Assembly: GCA_030142905.1 (NCBI GenBank)
Contig: JASJOG010000166.1
Location: 682,001-746,000 of the forward strand
Length of the DNA: 64,000 nt
DNA from: Heliopora coerulea
Taxonomy: Eukaryota; Cnidaria; Anthozoa; Scleralcyonacea; Helioporidae
Direction of reading: 5' to 3'
The notes below the pieces were generated by a model that was not told the DNA's origin, made no database searches, and worked only from the letters and a program-made list of their open reading frames with translations. This document shows, piece after piece, positions 56,525 through 64,000 of the stretch (position 1 is its first letter; each line of letters starts with the position of its first letter). Position numbers and translations under genes: made by a program.

Positions 56525-56575
56525 TGACTCTGAAGATGACCGCCGCTGAGACCGTCGAAACGTCAGTCACCAACA
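56525..56575 (+). ncRNA. Hammerhead-like ribozyme motif, PLE plus copy
   Basis: CTGAAGA (56,530-56,536), stem II closing GAC/GTC, GAAA (56,557-56,560), C-GTCA-G minimal stem III and TC cleavage site. Flanks GACT (56,525-56,528) and AGTC (56,575-56,578) can pair for stem I. The layout fits the minimal hammerheads of PLEs. Confidence 0.6.
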
Positions 56576-56628
56576 GTCTTTGTCAAGACTATAGTAACCT
56601 GGACAATCTACAATCACTAACATGAACA

Positions 56629-56950
56629 AACAACAATCATAAAACGGACAAACGCTTACAAAAAGGGGTATACTGGTGGCCAGCCTGATATCATTATTGG
56701 TGATCTGCATAAAAAACATACACGTTTATGTATTGAACTTAAGACTCCAAAAGGAAACGGAATAGTGTCTGAAATGCAAAATAATACCCTAAAACAGTAT
56801 AAGTTGAATGGTTACAAATGTATTGTTTCATGTGATTGCGACACAATCTATCGTGAAATTGATGATTATTTCCTTGGTGTTCAAATAAAATGCCGGTATT
56901 GTAATCGATTATTCAAGACATATAAAACGTTGGATACTAGAAAAGAAGTT
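56629..56950 (+). pseudogene. PD-(D/E)XK nuclease domain with CxxC finger, continuation of the BRO-N gene
   Basis: Reads TNAYKKGYTGGQPDIIIGDL, then RLCIELKTPKGNG and CDTIYREIDDYFLGVQ, ending in IKCRYCNRLFKT. PD...ELK is the catalytic pattern of PD-(D/E)XK (VRR-NUC-like) nucleases. The frame is open and continues the 53,348 gene across the PLE insertion. A BRO-N plus nuclease protein could act in element replication or integration; this is inference. Confidence 0.75.
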
Positions 56951-57160
56951 ATGAATGAAGTTCATAATGCTGTACTTGTTACAGGAGGAACTGTTAGTTT
57001 AACCATGGTTGCTAAGAAAGTAGCTGGAATGCTTTTTGGAACTCCAGAATCGCTTAAAGGAACAGCTAAACTGGCTGTTGCAGTTGGATTATCCACTATG
57101 GTTGTAAAGTGGGCACAAGAAAAAAAATATCTACCGATTGACCCATTTAAATCTGCTTAA
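56951..57160 (+). CDS. Small hydrophobic membrane protein
   Basis: 69 codons from ATG 56,951: NEVHNAVLVTGGTVSLTMVA, then GMLFGTPESLKGTAKLAVAV and a charged end KKYLPIDPFKSA. Two hydrophobic helices. It is in frame with and uninterrupted from the nuclease frame upstream. Either the stop between two genes has been lost or the product is a fusion; compact packing elsewhere favours two genes. Confidence 0.5.
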   Translation: MNEVHNAVLVTGGTVSLTMVAKKVAGMLFGTPESLKGTAKLAVAVGLSTMVVKWAQEKKYLPIDPFKSA

Positions 57161-57169
57161 TTATACATA

Positions 57170-57540
57170 TGGCGAGTGTTATAGTAAGTTCGTCATTTTC
57201 AGCATTTCCTTTTGCGGGGGCTTCCTTTCTCACGATTTAGTCATAGTAATTATGAAGTAGAGATAAAAAGACATAATCTGGCTATAGAAAAGCTTCAAAA
57301 AAGTAAAGAACTATGGTACGAAAACCAAGTAAAAAATAAAGAAAGAATTGAGAGATTAAGTATGGAATTAAATGATGCTACTGATGATATCAATAGAACA
57401 AATATGATGGTCATGAATACAACAAAGAACCACAATTATCTGGTTTTTATAAACCTAGTGATGAAATGAAGGAGTATCAGATGATATTTATTGGATTAGT
57501 TAGTCTGATTGGTGCATATTTGATTCACAAATTAGTATAA
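57170..57540 (+). pseudogene. Coiled-coil protein with C-terminal membrane anchor, frameshifted
   Basis: It begins at ATG 57,170 (ASVIVSSSFSAFPFAGASF). After a shift it reads SNYEVEIKRHNLAIEKLQKS and RIERLSMELNDATDDINR, a coiled coil. After another shift it ends with EPQLSGFYKPSDEMK and the hydrophobic MIFIGLVSLIGAYLIHKLV to TAA 57,538. Proteins of this layout accompany Polinton-like elements in invertebrates. The role is unknown, perhaps virion assembly. Confidence 0.55.
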
Positions 57541-57550
57541 CATTTAAAGA

Positions 57551-57597
57551 AAACTCAAACACGCTTATGAAAAGGCTTTAGGAAATATCGTATATAA
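57551..57597 (+). promoter_or_regulatory. Extended upstream element, copy 1
   Basis: Reads cacgcttatgaaaaggcttt then aggaaatatcgtatataa, 14-60 bases before ATG 57,611. A closely similar block at 58,425-58,470 lies before another start. It joins the general AT-rich box to a gene-pair-specific upstream part. Confidence 0.6.
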
Positions 57598-57610
57598 AAA
57601 TATATATGAT

Positions 57611-58208
57611 ATGAAGATGAATGAACTTGAAAAACAGATTATGGAATTATTTGAATATGGATACGATGATCCAGATGAAATACAAGAAATTGTAGAAGGA
57701 AAAAACAGAAAGACTACTCTTTAACAAAGGATTTTACCATAGAATTTTGTTATGAATGTAATACAGATTGGCTTTTGCATAGTGAAGGTTATTTCGCCTG
57801 TTCACACTGCGGACAAGTAGGCGGATTTAATAACCAGAAAAATTTTATCCCACAAATTTAGCTTAAGAACAAAAATGTTCACAAAAGAAGTAAGTGGATC
57901 GAGAAAGTCTCCAGAAATTATGTCAGTAATAAATACATTGATTCATCATCAAGTGACTTTATGACGGTTGTTAATGCCATTAAGAAAAAGCATTTAATTA
58001 GATCAACTATATCACGTTATGGATACTATATAATTCGATTAGCCTCAAGAAGAAATATACCGCTTATAAAACAACCAAATGATTTGAAAGAGAACACAAG
58101 AACAAGTGAAATAGATCATTTGGCGTTGTTTATGAACAGTTAGGTTGGGATACAGATTGTAACAGTCCATATTCTCTAAAATGGAAAAATTCTATTGGTG
58201 AAAAATAA
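57611..58208 (+). pseudogene. Zinc-ribbon protein (late-transcription-factor- or TFIIB-like)
   Basis: ATG 57,611 opens an acidic helical start (NELEKQIMELFEYGYDDPDE) that stops at about 57,722. The next frame carries a zinc ribbon, FCYECNTDWLLHSEGYFACS then HCGQVGGF (CxxC-x16-CxxC), a TAG at about 57,859, and basic helices (RSKWIEKVSRNYVS, AIKKKHLIRSTISRYGYY, ASRRNIPLIKQP), then a shift near 58,120 to TAA 58,206. I read it as one gene with a shift near 57,705. The ribbon resembles TFIIB/viral late factor ribbons; it might read the AT-rich promoters here. Function inferred. Confidence 0.5.
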
Positions 58209-58209
58209 A

Positions 58210-58424
58210 ATCTATATTATTATATGGTGAGTTAATCCAATCTATTAAATGTCTTAGCAGTTTTTTAATTCCTTTTTTAGGAAAATCACTGAATAGATTG
58301 AATTTATCATTGTCTATTTATATTTTTATAATATCCAAAACATTTAATAATGTTGTGCATTGGGAAACTCAATTTTTCAACATTTGAGAAAAATTATAAG
58401 GCACTTTGAAATGAATTAAAGAAA
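58210..58424. other. AT-rich stretch between two virus-like genes
   Basis: Starts with an AT-rich box and ATG at 58,222 that opens only a few codons. On the minus strand a frame of about 35 codons reads FNLFSDFPKKGIKKLLRHL; I cannot say whether it is a real gene. Confidence 0.4.
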
Positions 58425-58470
58425 TTTAAACACACTTGCGAAAATGCTTAAAGAAATATCGCGTATATAA
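58425..58470 (+). promoter_or_regulatory. Extended upstream element, copy 2
   Basis: Reads cacacttgcgaaaatgctta then aagaaatatcgcgtatataa, ending about 18 bases before ATG 58,488. It matches copy 1 at about 80 percent over 46 bp. Confidence 0.6.
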
Positions 58471-58487
58471 TACATAACGCATTATAG

Positions 58488-59110
58488 ATGACAATGAAAA
58501 ACTCAAGATTCAATCCTTTTAGTGATGACTTCCCAAGAAAGGAAATCAAGAATAATAAAAATATTAGGACTCAAGTGGCAGAGCATAAAATTAAATCTTT
58601 TGAAGAACTGAAAAATGATCTATTTAAGAGTCTACCAATGGCCAATTTACACGTGGATGGCCATCACTCTTACGAAGAGATCTGAAAATACAGTTACATA
58701 AGGCTGACATAAATAATGAGTTTACAAATGAAATTAATAGCTTTAAATACATCAATGGTCATGTTTATAGAGAGATGCTTGATAAAATAAATGAGGTTTT
58801 GCCAAAGAAGGAAAAGGAAGAGTGAGAGATACAGTTTGCTGAGGACATTAGAAAACTTGATGAGGAGGAGGACAAAAATAATGTCAACAATAATAAAATT
58901 AAACGTTTTCCATTAAAAGAAGATTCAATCCAAAAATTCCGTAGGGAGGAACAAAAAATCCACAAACGACTATATGGAAAAAGCACTAATCTGTCCTTTA
59001 ACGAATTATTCTCGAAGAGGATTAGAAATATGAAAACTCTGACGGTATCTATGAAAATTAAACCATTAACCAGAATTAACGAATATACAACAAGATCACT
59101 AGAGAAGTGA
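58488..59110 (+). pseudogene. Unknown basic, helical protein, copy B
   Basis: ATG 58,488 opens 65 codons (NSRFNPFSDDFPRKEIKNNK, HKIKSFEELKNDLFKSLP). It stops at 58,683, and the frame shifts to a long charged helical stretch (ADINNEFTNEINSFKYING, REMLDKINEVLPKKEKEE, a TGA, FAEDIRKLDEEEDKNN) to about 59,110. The place after the small genes corresponds to the start of the copy A replicase, so it could be a replicase N-terminus, but I see no matching motif. Confidence 0.4.
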
Positions 59111-59894
59111 CCATACCAAACAAAATGGTTGAATTCGAATAATAGCCGACTGAAATACCATAATGAATAATTTCATTGAATGAGATAATTTTATGGTATC
59201 ATGAGGCGGTATCATGAGATCGTAAATGGTAATAAATTCATTCTGTGTTTGTTTACGATTTTTTGGAGAATGTGCTGACACCTGGAATTTTACCAGATTT
59301 TTGATTGATTTTTATGGATTTTTTGTACCGAGTTTGGGAGTGCGATCTGAGCGCTGTAGGTGTGGGTGGATTTTTAGCAGTCCAGCACATGTAGTCTGAT
59401 TTGACAGCAGGTTAGTACATAAAATGTTTGTTCATAAAGTGGGATTTGTAGAAATCATATATAGTGCTAAATCAAGAAAGTATCCATTTTTTCAAATGCC
59501 CAAAAACTCAAACTGTTTTAAGTTTTAATAAAACATATACTGAACTAGTGATACACAACAACTTGTTGATTTTGAATAATAAATATATTTAACACCATGA
59601 ACGCTCGTATTAATTTCTACAATTTTGTTTCATATAAATGAATGTCTTGATATATTCCCAAATTACCCCATCTTCTACTGCACCAAAATATAACACAAGG
59701 ATGTTTCTATTTATTTTATATAATACCAAATACTTCATAATATAAACTATTGAAACATAAGACTGAGAAATGTATCTGACAACAAGAACTCAAAAGTAAA
59801 ATGTAAAGGTTTAACAATAAAGATATTGTCAAACTAGTAAACGATATACAATCAACCACTTCACCAGCTATCGATCCACCAGGCGGGAAACATA
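59111..59894. other. Intergenic, AT-rich, no recognised gene
   Basis: Past the last virus-like gene. A 59,150-59,240 stretch repeats ttatggtatcatgag twice. No repeat family or gene recognised. Similarity to a PLE end begins at about 59,895. Confidence 0.5.
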
Positions 59895-60257
59895 ATCGGA
59901 GTATAAATATGAAAACCCAGCATAGGATTTTCATAAAAGCCATTGTAAAAAGAGTTAAGTCATGATATTTAATAAAGTTCTAACGTTTCGTTGTTATCGC
60001 AACATCATCAGAGAGTATTTACACGAGTGCAGCAAGCCTAGATATATATTTACAGAGGAGTCATTAATTATGCATGCATTAACCAATCAGAAATAGATAC
60101 TATAAATAAAAGTTACGATATGAGAAAATATAGGGAAAGAGAAAGTTAACGGTAATTATAAAGGGAAAAGTGGTGTAGCGCCATTATTTGCATTTATTGA
60201 AGGTTTAAGATTGGGAATAAGTAGACTTTCACGTAAAAGAAGTCTGAACCCTCTAAT
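59895..60257 (-). mobile_element. Penelope-like element 3' end, minus
   Basis: From 60,257 the minus strand reads FRLLLRESLLIPNLKPSINA, matching the last part of PLE GIY-YIG domains (RE-x-IxxxKPSIN). It then runs through a non-coding 3' region with a hammerhead-like motif and ends near 59,895. The last 105 bp recur inverted at 61,289-61,395. Confidence 0.7.
59978..60015 (-). ncRNA. Hammerhead-like ribozyme motif, second PLE family
   Basis: Minus strand: CTGATGA (60,011-60,005), stem II GTTG/CAAC, GAAA (59,989-59,986), then CGTTAG. The core is canonical. The expected U before the cleavage site is A, so activity is uncertain. Confidence 0.55.
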
Positions 60258-60271
60258 GATGTTGTGATAAC

Positions 60272-61288
60272 CAGGACCGCCGAGAGGGGAGGGCAGGAGG
60301 GGTAATTTTCACCGGGCCCCATCTTACTAAGGGCCCCAACTTGAGAGACCGCCCAGAATTGAGCAATGCTCCGACTAAACGTCGAAGTAGTCTTAGGGGC
60401 CCGTGTTCACTTCATTTTTTGAAATTGGGGACCCCTGTCAAGTTAGCGCTCTCACTGTATCAGCCATTTGAAGATACAACTTGCAAGGCCTCCTAAACAC
60501 GAAATATAGCACTGCTTGAATTAACTTAAGAGAAATTCACCCCAAAATAAGGTTTTGAAAGAATATACATTATAAGCAAGCGCGCACTGCGTTGCAAATA
60601 TTGGTAGATCACGCGATCACTTCCCGCCAGTTTCATTGTATTGACATGTTGTCATGTTGCAGTCAAGCTATGGCATGGTTTTGAAAGTGACCAGAAAAGA
60701 CATTAAGTCGCTTGGCGAGAAGCAATAAAGTACACGTATAAAAGGAAAAACGTTATATCATATGAAGATAAAACAATAAACAACAAAGAGATTAGCAAGG
60801 TTCAGGATATTTTTAGTTGTAAATACAAGCACGTGGAAAAGTTTCATCACAGCTTAAATATAGAACATTACATGGTGGTACAAAAATGTGAATTTTATCT
60901 TCTGGTGAAAACAGTATTTTACTCATTCGCTGCGCTCATTCGTAAAATAGTGTTCTTAATACTCCAAGACAAAATTCACATTTTCGTGCCACTGCGTAAG
61001 ATTTAACTGTCTGATTTAACTGTATGTATGACTGACACTTCATGTTGTTCTTGGTTAAGGACTAAGGCTGACAGTGCATGTTCTTTAAGGTTTCTCTTCA
61101 AAGTTTGTAACAATGCCTTCTAGCACTGTATGCCTTGCACAGTTACGCTAAGGAAGCTAAGCAGTTAGCAGTGTTTTTAGTTTAGCTTGTGGTTTTTTAA
61201 ATGCCCCTAAATAAATACTCCTATGATGTCATAGTGGTCCACGAAAAAAAAATTGCCCCGTGCCCCGCACATTCTTTCGGCTGCCCTG
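60272..61288. mobile_element. hAT-like non-autonomous element with 8-bp target duplication
   Basis: 1,017 bp flanked by GTGATAAC on both sides (60,264-60,271; 61,289-61,296). Ends CAGGACCGCCGA and, inverted, CAGGGCAGCCGAAA. Perfect 8-bp duplication and CAGG ends fit hAT. GC-rich outer parts contain runs of GGGCCCC. No transposase is seen; a foldback lies inside at 60,874-60,994. It landed in the hammerhead stem of a PLE end. Confidence 0.85.
60874..60994. repeat. Foldback (MITE-like) inverted repeat within the hAT-like element
   Basis: ggtggtacaaaaatgtgaat to actcattcgc is mirrored by gctcattcgtaaaat to cattttcgtgccactg: two arms of about 57 bp, about 80 percent complementary, with almost no loop. 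Could be a nested MITE. Confidence 0.75.
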
Positions 61289-61528
61289 GTGATAACAACG
61301 AAACGTTAGAACTTTATTAAATATTATGACTTAACCCTTGTTTCAATGGCTCTTATGAAAATACTATGCTGGACTTTCATATTTATACTCCAACTACTTC
61401 ATCACCTTTAACGGATTCTCCCCACAGAATACCCATCCCTTAATAAGTCCATAAAACGTCCGGCAGGTTGTGGTCTGACTCAGCATATTGCAAGGTGGAA
61501 AGGGTAAGTTGTGACTGTTCATTTCAAG

Positions 61529-62290
61529 TTCAAAAAGAATGTTATTAATTCTTTTTTCGGCGATCATTCTTGTTCGCTTGTCAAAAGAAGTTAGCTTTTC
61601 AAAAACTTAGAGCGTAAAAGGGCATTGCTGCTGTGCTTCAGCTTGAGGCCTAGAAGATTCTTTCAGCACCTCAACACAAGTTGGCAATAGCTCCGCTTTT
61701 CTGGTTTCAATAACTTTAGCACGTTTGGAAGTTTTCTTATTAGAACTTGACGAAGACCCGCACGAAAAGTTCAAGGATACATTATTTTCCTGATGAGATA
61801 GTTCAGAGCTTCAATTCGTCTGGTCTTTTGGTTGTTCAGATAAAGTGTCCTTGCTTTTTCCTGCGACCATTACCTGACGAAGAAACTGAATTCTCTCCAC
61901 AAAGACCCAATTTGACTGATAGTTCTCGGAAGTGCCTTGCCCGGATCGTTTGGTGTTGGTCTTTGACAGTTCTTGTCCCAGTTGTGTTCTCAACCCAGCT
62001 ATTTTTGATTTGATCACGTTGTGGGTCGTGCCAAGTAGCTCCGCTACTTCTTTGTAGGCTTGTGCTCTCTTTTCACGGTTGAGATATTCTTTGTGAAAGA
62101 CATCCCACAATCAACATATTCGTTCGAGTTCATAAATAAGCTTTACCGTGTCGCTTTGCGTCCACTTTTTTCCTGCTTTCATTTTTCTCTTTCTTTCAAA
62201 ATCTGGTCTTACTTTTTCGCTGCCAGATTGTTTTTCAGATTCCTCGTCATCTTCGTATGAATCATCTGGAGTGAAATGATAAGTGATAGT
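61529..62290 (-). pseudogene. MADF-domain (Myb/SANT-like) DNA-binding protein, broken
   Basis: The minus strand reads acidic DDSYEDDEESEKQSG, then KKWTQSDTVKLIYELERIC, a TGA at about 62,112, LWDVFHKEYLNREKRAQAYK, EVAELLGTTHNVIKSKIAGL and NWVFVERIQFLRQV. This is a full MADF domain. A shift near 61,825 is followed by a tail reading SSSSNKKTSKRAKVIETRKA and MIAEKRINNILFELEMN. MADF proteins are both host regulators and companions of PIF/Harbinger transposases. No introns are seen, so a transposon gene or a retrocopy is likely. Confidence 0.75.
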
Positions 62291-62510
62291 TAAATTATCC
62301 CCTCGCTTACCGCGCGAAGCGCGGTGCTAGGATGCTAATCTCGACGTGCGTGGAGTTCTGTTACACGCGTGGTGACTAGGAAGAAAAATTTTCGCTTTGT
62401 GTATCCCTGTTTCTTTGTGTATCTATGTTTCTGTAAGTATGGTTTTGTCAACAACATGCCAGTCCCTGAGCTTGCACGCGGTATTCTTGAGTGATCAGAA
62501 TCAATGGATA
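62291..62510. other. Unassigned sequence upstream of the MADF pseudogene
   Basis: Contains a 7-bp GC hairpin (accgcgc-gaa-gcgcggt near 62,310) and otherwise nothing recognisable. Confidence 0.4.
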
Positions 62511-62514
62511 TATA

Positions 62515-62565
<51 letters not shown>

Positions 62566-62572
62566 GTATGTA
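62511..62572. repeat. (TA)n microsatellite
   Basis: About 30 TA units with a few interruptions (tgtata, tgtatgtata). It borders a PLE-type hammerhead region. Confidence 0.95.
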
Positions 62573-62574
62573 TA

Positions 62575-62610
62575 GAGGCCGTTTCGGCCTCTTGGGCCTC
62601 ATCAGTGCAG
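62575..62610 (-). ncRNA. Hammerhead-like ribozyme motif, third PLE family
   Basis: Minus strand: CTGATGA (62,605-62,599), stem II GGCC-CAAGA-GGCC, GAAA (62,585-62,582), then CGGCC. Core and stem II are perfect. The base expected to be U before the cleavage position is C, so it may be inactive. Confidence 0.6.
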
Positions 62611-62934
62611 TGCTGACGAGCAGGATCGAGAAGCCTACGTTATATAGTCAACTCAAATGTTCCGCGCTTGTGGTACATCTAAGCTATGCCACAGCGCTCT
62701 AACTAGAGACTAGTGAGCGTGCGCAAATCCGCTAGTGGCATGACTCATCCTGTAGAGCGCTCAATATGAACCAAGGGGCCATAGAGCGATATCTAACTGC
62801 AGACGGAACCGTTTCGGCCCATATAACACGCGAATTTTATCAAGGAAGGAGCAGCCTAGTAATGCAGCGGAAAGGAAGTGCGATTGTAGGAACAGTTCTA
62901 ATTGCGTATTGTAAGGTAATTGTTTAGCATTCAA
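62611..62934. other. PLE-associated non-coding sequence
   Basis: Between the hammerhead-like motif and the PLE endonuclease. A second partial core (ccgtttcggccc at 62,808) suggests another truncated PLE end. No gene. Confidence 0.4.
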
Positions 62935-63334
62935 CGTGGTCTATATGGCAGAAATTTCGACAAGCAATAACAACGAAAAAAAGATTTACATCGGCATGAC
63001 ATCGAACAGCTTTAAACAGAGATACAGGAATAAACAGAAATCTTTCATTAACAAGGAGCACAAAAACGAAACGGAACTATCCTAATTTGTTTGGGGACTT
63101 AAACTGAAGAAGCGTCGTTTTACTTTAAGTTGGTCTATTTTGAACCGTGCGACAGCATACCAGAGTGGTGCGTTAAAATGCAAGCTATACTTAGAGAAGA
63201 AGTTACAATTGATAAAAGCCGACAAAAAGATTTTGCTGAACAAAAGAGACGAAATTGTATCAACGTGCCGACACAAGACCAAATTCAAGATTAGAAACTT
63301 TTGGCGCCCAAGGAAGAAAAACAGCATTCCATAG
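62935..63334 (+). pseudogene. PLE-type GIY-YIG endonuclease C-terminal domain
   Basis: Reads NVVYMAEISTSNNNEKKIYI then GMTSNSFKQRYRNKQKSF, NKEHKNETELS, a TAA at about 63,084, FVWGLKLKK and LLNKRDEIVSTCRHKTKF. The VVY...YIGMT, R..NH-like, E and N residues follow the GIY-YIG fold. The LLNKR-E-VS-CRH tail is typical of one PLE lineage. The first GIY triplet reads VVY. RT is absent. Confidence 0.8.
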
Positions 63335-63449
63335 TTATTACGTCACCGCGTCTATATAAAATCAAACCGGAACCATTATCAACCTGTTGCCTGATTATCG
63401 CATAGTAGCATGAAACTGGGAGTAGCGACACAAGCCATTCTAATATAAA
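63335..63449 (+). other. PLE 3' flank with degenerate hammerhead-like core
   Basis: Contains cctgattatcgc then agcatgaaactgg, in the position where PLEs carry hammerheads. The invariant CUGANGA reads CTGATTA, so it is degenerate. Confidence 0.4.
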
Positions 63450-63590
63450 ACAATATAAAACAAATATCACAAACTCATTTCTCGTCTTGTTTCAATCCAT
63501 ATCTTGGATTTCTCAAGATGCTGATCTTTGGATTATGTTTTGTTTTATATTTTTTCAAATTGTCGGATGGTATTGGTTTTTTAAGCCGTT
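63450..63590. repeat. Short dispersed repeat module (partner of 55,606-55,770)
   Basis: Contains cacaaactcatttctcgtct to caagatgctgatct, then ggattatgttttgttttata and aaattgtcggatggtattgg. See 55,606 for the rearranged partner. Confidence 0.7.
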
Positions 63591-63619
63591 CTAAGTTTAT
63601 GTTATTATTATATGTTATA

Positions 63620-64000
63620 TATACCGTATTTGTTCCATTAAACGCCACGGCGCTTATTAAATTTTGTACGTCTCACATGCGGCGCTTATTCGAGGGCGAC
63701 GCTTATTAAAAGAGACAAAGCATTTTTTTATTCTGATTTAATGGTGTATTTTCTGGCTGTGCAATTTGTGTCTAGCAGAACTTTTTGTTTTCGTTATTTG
63801 TCTATGCCTAGCTCAGGTTCCCTCAAACACTCCTATTAACAGAACAAACAGAACTATTGACTGTAGTCATTGTCCTTTTCCGTACTTTTCTACCGGCTTT
63901 CAAGTATTCACTCGACTTCGATTTTGGAATTCTTGTTTCAAAGCCGCAACTTCTCGTTTTGCTCCTTTGAATACCACCATAGGTTTCAGTTTAGTTCCAT
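63620..64000 (-). pseudogene. pogo/Tigger-like transposase scrap with terminal repeats
   Basis: The minus strand from the window edge reads ELKPMVVFKGAKREVAALKQ then EFQNRSRV, the KLPPMVVFKG-type stretch of pogo DDE cores, before stops. Toward 63,620 lies repeated gcgcttatt with a taccgtattt end, plausibly its subterminal repeats and terminus. Most of the core is deleted, and the gene runs off the window. Confidence 0.5.

Larger units (their letters stand above)
53796..56625. mobile_element. Head-to-head Penelope-like element pair inserted in the BRO-N/nuclease gene
   Basis: Flanked by ACAAACAACAAT on both sides (53,784-53,795 and 56,626-56,637), a 12-bp target duplication. The left copy runs minus, the right copy plus; both outer ends carry the same roughly 170-bp region with a hammerhead-like motif, in inverted orientation. 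Inner ends meet at about 55,073. Inverted, partly truncated partners are typical of PLE insertions. Confidence 0.9.
60250..61395 (+). repeat. Inverted partner of the PLE end, split by a hAT-like element
   Basis: Plus-strand sequence ctctaatgatgttgtgataac continues after the insert as aacgaaacgttagaacttta and on to atatttatactcc (61,395). It matches the minus-strand end at 59,895-60,011. Its core reads CTAATGA where the other has CTGATGA, so one invariant base is changed. Confidence 0.75.

Noticed and set aside
61747..62013. Plus-strand frame opposite the MADF gene
   Set aside because: It is the antisense shadow of the MADF coding region.

Overview
The window looks like a repeat-rich, non-coding stretch of an invertebrate animal genome. 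It has diverged AT-rich tandem repeats, esterase-ORF1 LINEs, Penelope-like retroelements (PLEs), Tc1, pogo and hAT-like DNA transposons, a tRNA-derived SINE, and remnants of a Polinton/adintovirus-like DNA virus. I lean towards a cnidarian from the style of the repeat and virus-like proteins, but nothing here proves the phylum. No ordinary spliced host gene is convincingly visible.

Layout. Positions 1-33,000 are a satellite array of about 375-385 bp monomers. Every good monomer carries a palindrome of the form TTATCTCG-T-CGAGATAA. The array changes orientation near 9,434 and again between 21,742 and 22,130; from 22,131 it is a diverged subfamily. Guests in the array are a nearly full-length LINE (2,503-7,502), a Tc1 element (14,176-15,786), a truncated pogo-like element with a HIRAN-like second gene (19,411-20,652), a second LINE (22,846-27,335) split by a head-to-head SINE pair, two 5'-truncated LINEs (28,498-29,637; 32,969-34,846) and a hAT-like element (30,477-32,041).

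Positions 34,846-59,110 hold decayed pieces of at least two, perhaps three, related virus-like mobile elements. Copy A (34.8-47.5 kb) has a double-jelly-roll-like capsid fragment, a chromodomain integrase, a capsid-associated protein, a tail-fibre/lectin protein, small membrane proteins, a BRO-N protein, a zinc-finger protein and a roughly 1,400-codon replicase region. The replicase combines a family-B-polymerase-like palm, an SF1 helicase and a GIY-YIG nuclease domain. Copy B (47.8-59.1 kb) repeats several of these genes in diverged form and adds a BRO-N/PD-(D/E)XK nuclease, a zinc-ribbon protein and further membrane proteins. Most starts follow an AT-rich box (roughly AAATATAT..T.TTATATA) that ends within a few bases of the ATG; this looks like an element-specific promoter. 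All of the larger genes carry stops or frameshifts, so these are old, inactive copies. They have in turn been hit by a LINE (51,963-53,341) and PLEs (49,584-50,095; 53,796-56,625).

Positions 59,895-64,000 are mixed repeats: inverted PLE ends with hammerhead-like motifs (one split by a hAT-like element with an 8-bp target duplication), a decayed MADF-domain gene, a second PLE endonuclease, and a pogo-like transposase remnant.

The most interesting object is the virus-like element family: its replicase architecture, its promoter motif and its fibre. All family assignments come from reading motifs by eye; no database was searched.
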